Assembly: GCA_021809225.1 (NCBI GenBank) | Contig: JAKBAL010000042.1 | Coordinates: 1 to 10,043 of the forward strand | Length of the DNA: 10,043 nt | Reading direction: 5' to 3' | DNA from: Pseudomonadota bacterium | Lineage (GTDB): Bacteria; Pseudomonadota; Alphaproteobacteria; UBA9655 | Shown here: positions 4,738-10,043 of the stretch, piece by piece | How the letters are laid out: every line of letters begins with the position of its first letter | Position numbering within the stretch: the stretch's first letter is position 1 | Made by a program: the position numbers and the translations under genes | The notes under the pieces: model-generated | What the model saw: only the letters and a program-made list of their open reading frames with translations | Database searches by the model: none | Told to the model about the DNA's origin: nothing

Positions 4738-6851
4738 TGAAAAATAGCCTCCACTTTAAAATCAATGGAATGCATTGTGTGACCTGCGCTACACGGGTTG
4801 AGAAAGCAATTTCTACGGTAGAAGGCGTCAAGCGAGCTCAAGTCAACTTTGTCACTGAAAAAGCGGAAGCTGAGGTTGATTTTAATAGGCCTCAGCTCAT
4901 TAAAGATATTCTGAATGCCATTGATCGAGAGGGCTATGAAGCAAAGCTTCTTCGGCATAAAAATTCACCTCATGACCATCATGGTATGGACCATTCTTCT
5001 CCTAACTATACGGATTTAGCCATTGCCATTGTTTTTACCCTTCCTCTTTTGGCCCATATGATCGGTTTTTATATCTCTCCCTATATTCAACTTGGTTGCG
5101 CCAGTATTGTTCAATTTTGGTCAGGACGAAGGTTTTATAAAGCGGCATGGAGCTCTCTTAAAAGTTTCACAGGAAATATGGATCTCCTCGTCGCCTTAGG
5201 AACGTCAGCTGCTTATGGTTATAGTCTGGTTGCTGTTTTCCTCAACATTCCTGATTTATATTTTGAAGCGTCTGCTGTCGTCATTACGCTGGTTCTTTTA
5301 GGCCGTCTTTTAGAAGAGCGCGCCAAGAGGTCAGCCAACGCAGCCGTCAAATCATTAATGAAGCTTACGCCGCCTACAGCCCTTGTGGAACGAGATGGTG
5401 TTTATGTGGAAGTTTTAAGTCATGACATCAAAAAAGGTGACCACCTTATGGTCAGGGCGTGGCAACGAATTCCTGTAGATGGTTTCATTTTTAAAGGAAT
5501 GAGCGAGGTGGATGAGTCCATGATTACGGGAGAAAGTGTTCCTGTTTTGAAAGAGGAAGGAGACAAGGTTATTGGAGGAACAATCAATGCATCCGGTGTT
5601 CTTTATCTTGAAGCCACAAGCTTAGGGAATCAATCTACGCTTTCTCGCATGATTCAGATGGTTGAAGAAGCACAATCCTCTCGCCCTCCTATTCAAAAAT
5701 TCGTAGACCAGGTTTCTGCGATTTTTGTTCCTCTTGTCCTCTCTATCAGCCTTCTAGCTTTTGGAGGATGGCTTCTTGTCGAAGGCTCCTTTCAACAAGC
5801 TCTCTTATCAGCTGTTTCTGTCCTTGTAGTAGCCTGTCCTTGCGCTTTAGGGCTTGCCACTCCCACAGCTATCGTTGTTTCCATGGGAGAGGCAGCTCGT
5901 AAAGGACTTTTGATCAAAGATCTTGAAAGTCTGGAGGCTCTGCGCAAAGTTGATTTGGTTGTTTTTGATAAAACAGGAACTCTCACTAAAGGAAAGTTTA
6001 GCCTTACTTTTTCTAAGTCTCTCTCAGAAGTTCCTCAAGATCAGTTGCTTCTTCTCGCAGCTTCCCTTCAAAAAGGAAGTGAACATCCTTTAGCAAAAGC
6101 TTTTTTAAAAGGGGCTAAAGGGCATAACCTCTTTAAGGTTGAAGATTTCGTTTCTTTCCCTGGAAAAGGGGTTCAGGGAAAAATGAATGGAGCTCTTTAT
6201 TTATTAGGGTCTGAAATACAAATGCTTGAACAGGGAATTGAGGTTCCTGCCTCCCGTAGGGCCGAGCAAACGACAGTTTATTTGGCGAAAGAAAAAGACC
6301 TTCTTGGCGTTTTTTATCTTGCCGATACGCCGCGCAGGAAGGCGCGGGAGACGCTTGATAGGTTGAAGGCCATGGGTTTAAAAACCGTGATGCTGACAGG
6401 AGACTCGAAGGAAACGGCCCAACTTATCGGAGAAAAAGTGGGGATTGATGACGTTATTGCGCACCTTCAGCCAAAAGATAAAATTAGGTATGTTAAAGCC
6501 CAAGAGCAGCGCCATCACAGGGTAGCTATGGTAGGCGATGGCGTTAACGATGGTCCCGCGTTAGCCGCGGCAAGCGTGGGTTTTGCAATGGGATCAGGCA
6601 CAGATGTAGCCATGGATGCAGCTCCAATGACGTTGATGAATCCTTCCCTTGAACTCATTCCTTATGCTTTTATGCTTTCAAAAAAAACCTTTCGCATTAT
6701 CCAGGAAAATCTTTTTTGGGCATTTATTTTTAATATCGTGGGGATTGGCTTTGCGGCCTTTGGCCACCTCAGCCCAGAAATAGCAGGTGGTGCTATGGCT
6801 GCAAGCAGCGTGATTGTGGTTACAAATTCATTGCGATTGAAGAGGGGATAG
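4737..6851 (+). CDS. copA: P1B-1 type copper-transporting ATPase CopA
   Basis: This 704-residue inner-membrane pump exports Cu(I) using ATP. In order: one N-terminal heavy-metal domain with GMHCVTC (11-17); a His-rich linker HDHHGMDH (79-86); membrane helices from about 92; actuator domain with TGES (264-267); CPC copper-site motif in helix 6 (C367-P-C369); phosphorylation motif DKTGT (D411); nucleotide-domain SEHPLAKA (448-455); TGDS (554-557); and hinge GDGVNDGPAL (600-609). The last two helices contain AFIFN (N666) and MAASS (687-691), the remaining copper ligands. Two oddities: the usual YN and Pro of helix 7 read FN and Gly, and the RPG of the actuator VRPG-RIPVDG segment reads RAWQ. Length is on the short side because only one metal domain is present. 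The start is fixed by GGAG at 4726-4729. Confidence 0.95.
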   Translation: MKNSLHFKINGMHCVTCATRVEKAISTVEGVKRAQVNFVTEKAEAEVDFNRPQLIKDILNAIDREGYEAKLLRHKNSPHDHHGMDHSSPNYTDLAIAIVFTLPLLAHMIGFYISPYIQLGCASIVQFWSGRRFYKAAWSSLKSFTGNMDLLVALGTSAAYGYSLVAVFLNIPDLYFEASAVVITLVLLGRLLEERAKRSANAAVKSLMKLTPPTALVERDGVYVEVLSHDIKKGDHLMVRAWQRIPVDGFIFKGMSEVDESMITGESVPVLKEEGDKVIGGTINASGVLYLEATSLGNQSTLSRMIQMVEEAQSSRPPIQKFVDQVSAIFVPLVLSISLLAFGGWLLVEGSFQQALLSAVSVLVVACPCALGLATPTAIVVSMGEAARKGLLIKDLESLEALRKVDLVVFDKTGTLTKGKFSLTFSKSLSEVPQDQLLLLAASLQKGSEHPLAKAFLKGAKGHNLFKVEDFVSFPGKGVQGKMNGALYLLGSEIQMLEQGIEVPASRRAEQTTVYLAKEKDLLGVFYLADTPRRKARETLDRLKAMGLKTVMLTGDSKETAQLIGEKVGIDDVIAHLQPKDKIRYVKAQEQRHHRVAMVGDGVNDGPALAAASVGFAMGSGTDVAMDAAPMTLMNPSLELIPYAFMLSKKTFRIIQENLFWAFIFNIVGIGFAAFGHLSPEIAGGAMAASSVIVVTNSLRLKRG

Positions 6852-7060
6852 GGGGGTGGCCTCAAGAGGTGTTTTGACTTTGATCTCTTCATCGAGATAA
6901 CAAGTTATTGACTTTGGAATCTATACACTGCGATGCATCTATACGAGCTTCCAAGTTCACAAAAGCACTTCCCTTTTAGATTTTATAAAATTGGGAACGT
7001 TTGAATATTTATAAAATATAAAAAACCATATGTCACTGCAACGTGATTGCAAGGAAAAAT

Positions 7061-7098
7061 AAGGGGAGCACCTTCAAATTGGGTGTTTTCATTCCCTT
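7061..7098 (+). other. bulged stem-loop in the copA-nuoA spacer
   Basis: AAGGGGA (7061-7067) pairs with TTCCCTT (7092-7098) and GCACC (7068-7072) with GGTGT (7082-7086), leaving a 5-base bulge and a 9-base loop. It is not followed by a T-run. It might end transcription, or form a structured leader or small RNA. Confidence 0.3.
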
Positions 7099-7208
7099 TC
7101 ATCCATAGTAAGAATAAAGCCAAAGGTAACTATTCACCAACCGGTGTCATCCTTGGCAAGAAATGCCGTTGTTTTTCTTATGAAAAATAAGCTTTTTCTA
7201 ACCCAAAG

Positions 7209-7239
7209 TTGACACGTATGGGGGGTTAGGGGTTATACC
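7209..7239 (+). promoter_or_regulatory. candidate nuo operon promoter
   Basis: A perfect TTGACA (7209-7214) is followed after 19 bases by TATACC (7234-7239), a 4/6 match to the -10; spacing is long. Transcription would start about 19 bases before the nuoA GTG. A dyad CTAACCC (7198-7204) and GGGTTAG (7223-7229) overlaps the -35 and could bind a regulator. Confidence 0.45.
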
Positions 7240-7264
7240 CAAAGAACCAGAGAAGGCATGGATC

Positions 7265-7666
7265 GTGAATCTTTCTTCAAGTCAGTTTATGAATACACCT
7301 CTGAATGGGAGCCTCACAGACTATTTCAATATCCTTTTATTCATGGGAGTGGCTTTTGGGCTTTCCATTTTTTTGGTGCTTTTGTCTTTTTGGCGGGGCC
7401 CAAGTAGGCCAGATCCTGCAAAGCTGTCTTCTTATGAATGTGGGTTCGATGCCTTTAGTGATGCGCGCTTGAAGTTTGATGTCCGTTATTACCTTATAGC
7501 CATTTTGTTTATTATTTTTGATCTTGAAATTGCTTTTCTTTTTCCTTGGGGGGTGAGCTTAAAAGATATTGGTTTCTTCGGGTATTTCTCCATGTTAGTT
7601 TTTTTAGCCCTCTTAGCTGTGGGATTTATTTATGAATGGCGCAAAGGGGCTTTGGAATGGGAATAA
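7265..7666 (+). CDS. nuoA: NADH-quinone oxidoreductase subunit A
   Basis: This is a small membrane subunit of respiratory complex I, 133 residues from GTG 7265. It has three membrane helices at about 21-42, 75-95 and 104-123. The loop after helix 1 carries [17 protein letters not shown] (48-64) with the conserved Cys59, and helix 2 has [11 protein letters not shown] (85-95) with the conserved acidic residues. The loop helps couple quinone chemistry to proton pumping. GTG 7265 has AGAAGG 8 bases upstream; ATG 7289 is an alternative with no ribosome-binding site but closer to the usual family length. Its last codons overlap nuoB by 10 bases. Confidence 0.95.
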   Translation: MNLSSSQFMNTPLNGSLTDYFNILLFMGVAFGLSIFLVLLSFWRGPSRPDPAKLSSYECGFDAFSDARLKFDVRYYLIAILFIIFDLEIAFLFPWGVSLKDIGFFGYFSMLVFLALLAVGFIYEWRKGALEWE

Positions 7667-8235
7667 AAAAACCATTGCTGTCGAAAGAAGCTTTAAGAGC
7701 AGGATATGGCGTTGAAGCTATTCCGACAGGGGTTTCTCCCGATATGCTCCTTGAAGCGCTTAGCCAAGAGGTAAGCCAAAAAGGGTTTATCGTGACCCAA
7801 TTGGATAAGGTTGCGGCCTGGGCTCAGGCAGGCTCTTTATGGCCTATGACTTTTGGTCTTGCCTGCTGTGCGATTGAAATGATGCAGACAGCAGCTGCTC
7901 GTTACGATCTTGATCGTTTTGGGGTGGTCTTCCGCCCTAGCCCTCGTCAATCAGATCTTATGATTGTGGCGGGAACACTCACCAATAAAATGGCGCCTGC
8001 TTTGCGGAAAGTCTATGATCAAATGGCTGAACCCCGCTATGTTATTTCCATGGGATCTTGTGCGAATGGGGGGGGATACTATCATTATTCTTATTCCGTC
8101 ACGAGAGGGTGTGATCGAATTGTGCCAGTTGATGTTTATGTCCCTGGCTGCCCTCCAACTGCAGAGGCTTTACTTTACGGTATCTTACAGCTTCAGCGGA
8201 AGATCCAACGCGAAGCGCATTTTTCACGGTGTTAG
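7657..8235 (+). CDS. nuoB: NADH-quinone oxidoreductase subunit B
   Basis: This 192-residue peripheral-arm subunit of complex I carries iron-sulfur cluster N2, which passes electrons to quinone. The four cluster cysteines are visible: the tandem pair in [11 protein letters not shown] (C70, C71), MGSCANGG (C135) and [15 protein letters not shown] (C165). [15 protein letters not shown] (93-107) is also typical. An N-terminal extension of about 50 residues precedes the conserved fold, as is common. ATG 7657 is chosen over GTG/ATG-like codons upstream because AAAGGGG lies 7 bases before it; it overlaps the nuoA stop by 10 bases, implying coupled translation. The last residues SRC end right at the nuoC start. 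Confidence 0.96.
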   Translation: MGIKKPLLSKEALRAGYGVEAIPTGVSPDMLLEALSQEVSQKGFIVTQLDKVAAWAQAGSLWPMTFGLACCAIEMMQTAAARYDLDRFGVVFRPSPRQSDLMIVAGTLTNKMAPALRKVYDQMAEPRYVISMGSCANGGGYYHYSYSVTRGCDRIVPVDVYVPGCPPTAEALLYGILQLQRKIQREAHFSRC

Positions 8236-8240
8236 GACCC

Positions 8241-8861
8241 ATGGGTATATCTCAAGAACTGGAACATCTAGGAAATTTGGTAACAGAAGAAATTGGAACA
8301 GATATTCTTTCTTGGTCGGTGGCTTATAATGAGCTCATGGTGACTGTGGAAAGGCAGTCTATTGTTCGGGTTTTGACGTACTTAAGAGATTCTGAATTTT
8401 TTCATTTTGCCCAATTGATGGATGTTTGTGGTGTAGATTACCTGGGACGGGACCCGCGCTTTGACGTGGTTTACAACCTTTTGTGTTTATCGCACAATCG
8501 ACGCCTTCGCCTTAAAGTTGAGGTGGAGGAGGGAATGCCTGTGCCTTCTGTGACCTCTGTTTATAGCAGCGCGAATTGGTGGGAGCGTGAGGTTTTCGAC
8601 CTTTATGGAATTCCCTTCGATGATCATCCTGATTTGAGACGAATTCTAACAGATTATGGTTTTGAAGGTCATCCTCTTCGCAAGGATTTTCCGCTGACAG
8701 GATATGTTGAAGTGCGCTACGATGAAGAGCAAAAGCGGGTTGTGTACGAGCCTGTCAAATTGCCGCAAGCTTTCCGAACTTTTGATTTTGAAAGTCCGTG
8801 GGAGGGAATGGATGATGCTGCTCGATTATTCAATCCAAAAGAGGGGCGAACTCATGACTGA
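8241..8861 (+). CDS. nuoC: NADH-quinone oxidoreductase subunit C (30 kDa)
   Basis: This 206-residue peripheral-arm subunit of complex I helps form the quinone-reaction module with NuoB and NuoD. It contains [17 protein letters not shown] (53-69), the subunit signature [14 protein letters not shown] (111-124) and [24 protein letters not shown] (129-152), and a C-terminal FDFESPWEG (181-189) typical of alphaproteobacterial and mitochondrial versions. It is a separate gene from nuoD, unlike the fused NuoCD of E. coli. The start is ambiguous: ATG 8241 has AGGA only 3 bases upstream, whereas GTG 8229 would overlap the nuoB stop and depend on coupling. Its stop overlaps the nuoD start by 8 bases. 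Confidence 0.95.
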   Translation: MGISQELEHLGNLVTEEIGTDILSWSVAYNELMVTVERQSIVRVLTYLRDSEFFHFAQLMDVCGVDYLGRDPRFDVVYNLLCLSHNRRLRLKVEVEEGMPVPSVTSVYSSANWWEREVFDLYGIPFDDHPDLRRILTDYGFEGHPLRKDFPLTGYVEVRYDEEQKRVVYEPVKLPQAFRTFDFESPWEGMDDAARLFNPKEGRTHD

Positions 8862-10043
8862 CGCTCTCCAAAAGGACTCCCCAAAAACTCAAAGCTTTAC
8901 ATTAAATTTTGGACCGCAACATCCGGCTGCTCATGGAGTTTTGCGCTTGATTTTAGAAATGGATGGTGAGATCGTTCAACGGGCTGATCCCCATATTGGG
9001 CTTCTTCATCGAGGGACAGAAAAACTAATTGAATATAAGACCTATCTTCAAGCTATACCCTACTTCGATCGCTTAGATTATGTTTCCCCTATGTGCCAAG
9101 AGCATGCATTTGCCTTAGCAGTTGAAAAATTGTTGGATCTTGAAATTCCTCTCAGGGCTAAATACATCCGCGTTCTTTTTTCTGAAATAACACGCATCTT
9201 AAATCATCTTCTCAATATCACCACCATGGCGATCGATCTGGGCGCAACGACTCCTCTTTTGTGGGGGTATGAAGAGCGGGAAATTCTCATGGGGTTTTAT
9301 GAACGTGTTTCAGGAGCCCGCATGCATGCAAATTATTTTAGGCCGGGAGGTGTCCATAAAGATCTTCCTCGTGGCCTTGCCCAGGATATTGCAGCCTTTG
9401 CGGATCGATTTCCTCAAGTCCTCGATGACCTTGAAAGACTATTGACGGATAATCGTATTTTTAAGCAGCGGACGGTTAATATTGGTGTTGTAAATGCGGA
9501 ACAAGCGTTGGACTGGAGCTTTAGTGGGCCTATGTTGCGGGCTTCTAATGTTGCCTGGGATTTGCGCCGTAACCAGCCCTATGAGGTCTACGATCAGATA
9601 GACTTTTTGGTGCCAGTTGGAAAACATGGCGATTGTTATGATCGTTATCTCGTCCGCATGGAAGAAATGCGTCAGAGTGTGCTTATCATAAAGCAATGTC
9701 TGGAACAAATGCCTGAGGGACCCGTCAAAGTCAAAAACTATAAAATCACGCCTCCTCCACGGGCGGAGATGAAAACGTCCATGGAAGCCTTAATCCACCA
9801 CTTTAAGCTTTTTACGGAAGGTTACCATGTGCCAAAGGGTGAAACTTATACAGCCGTTGAAGCTCCTAAGGGCGAGTTCGGCGTCTATTTGATCTCGGAT
9901 GGAAGTAATCGACCTTATCGATGTAAGATTAGGCCGCCCAGCTTTGCCTTTCTGCAAGCTTTAGATTTAATGGGGAAAGGGCATATGCTCGCGGATATAC
10001 CTAGCATTATTGGGTCGCTCGATATTGTCTTTGTGGAAATTTA
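8854..10043 (+). CDS. nuoD: NADH-quinone oxidoreductase subunit D (49 kDa), 3' end beyond window
   Basis: This gene encodes the quinone-binding peripheral subunit of complex I; 396 residues are visible. Conserved parts are [13 protein letters not shown] (20-32), where the first His contacts the quinone headgroup in other complexes, [17 protein letters not shown] (44-60) and [11 protein letters not shown] (70-80) with the quinone-site Tyr. Later come [35 protein letters not shown] and a C-terminal DIVFVEI. Family members end two or three residues after this DIVF-E segment, and the last two visible bases are TA, so the stop may be the very next codon. ATG 8854 has GAGGGG 7 bases upstream and overlaps the nuoC stop. 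The reading frame is intact throughout. Confidence 0.96.
   Translation, partial: MTDALQKDSPKTQSFTLNFGPQHPAAHGVLRLILEMDGEIVQRADPHIGLLHRGTEKLIEYKTYLQAIPYFDRLDYVSPMCQEHAFALAVEKLLDLEIPLRAKYIRVLFSEITRILNHLLNITTMAIDLGATTPLLWGYEEREILMGFYERVSGARMHANYFRPGGVHKDLPRGLAQDIAAFADRFPQVLDDLERLLTDNRIFKQRTVNIGVVNAEQALDWSFSGPMLRASNVAWDLRRNQPYEVYDQIDFLVPVGKHGDCYDRYLVRMEEMRQSVLIIKQCLEQMPEGPVKVKNYKITPPPRAEMKTSMEALIHHFKLFTEGYHVPKGETYTAVEAPKGEFGVYLISDGSNRPYRCKIRPPSFAFLQALDLMGKGHMLADIPSIIGSLDIVFVEI

Larger units (their letters stand above)
6852..7264. other. 413-base intergenic region between copA and nuoA
   Basis: No convincing gene is seen here. It holds a 9-base direct repeat TTGACTTTG (6874-6882 and 6908-6916), a palindrome ATAAC-AA-GTTAT (6897-6908), an AT-rich palindrome ATTTTATAAAAT (6980-6991), a bulged hairpin at 7061-7098, a small AT hairpin CTTAT/ATAAG before a T-run (7177-7198), and the nuoA promoter region. 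No intrinsic terminator with a strong GC stem is visible after copA; CCTC-AA-GAGG near 6860-6869 followed by TGTTTT is the nearest candidate. Confidence 0.5.

Noticed and set aside
6874..6901. TTGACT-N16-GATAAC promoter after copA
   Set aside because: The -10 match is poor and there is no gene within 360 bases downstream other than nuoA, which has a nearer candidate.
6934..7002. 22-residue open frame in the copA-nuoA spacer
   Set aside because: It has no ribosome-binding site and no recognisable features.
7258..7410. Small frame from ATG 7258 inside nuoA
   Set aside because: It shares the nuoA ribosome-binding site at a very short spacing and lies fully within the conserved nuoA coding sequence in another frame.

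Overview
The window looks like part of a moderately AT-rich alphaproteobacterial chromosome, possibly a host-associated lineage such as Holosporales or Rickettsiales. Three things point that way: nuoA-B-C-D of the NADH dehydrogenase operon with typical alphaproteobacterial signatures, an alphaproteobacterial-type elongator tRNA-Met, and a short palindromic element inserted in frame inside a coding gene, a habit best known from Rickettsia. The lineage is an inference. All supported genes lie on the + strand.

Positions 1-3285 hold the tail of an unknown gene, then a compact bufferin-type peptide-modification cluster. It consists of a small exported precursor with one Cys-x3-Cys core (198-473), a MNIO/DUF692 peptide-modifying enzyme (BufB-like, 518-1465), its DUF2063 partner (BufC-like, 1458-2219) and a DoxX-family membrane protein (2238-2699). 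rsmD (16S rRNA methyltransferase, 2713-3285) follows 13 bases later, probably in the same transcript. An 84-bp nested palindrome (533-616) sits in phase at the 5' end of the MNIO gene and encodes residues 6-33 of it.

Positions 3354-4553 hold a small 2TM-domain membrane protein, a promoter followed by tRNA-Phe(GAA) and tRNA-Met(CAT), and two small tightly coupled genes of unknown function: an exported 67-residue protein and an 83-residue lipoprotein.

Positions 4554-6851 start with a purine tandem-repeat tract and a complementary pyrimidine tract. Next comes a hairpin that buries the ribosome-binding site of a P1B-type copper ATPase (copA, 4737-6851). Bufferin systems and CopA both defend against copper in other bacteria, so copper may link the two halves of the window.

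Positions 6852-7264 are non-coding with several dyads and a TTGACA promoter candidate. nuoA, nuoB, nuoC and nuoD follow as an overlapping operon that runs off the right edge; nuoD is probably only a codon or so short of its end.
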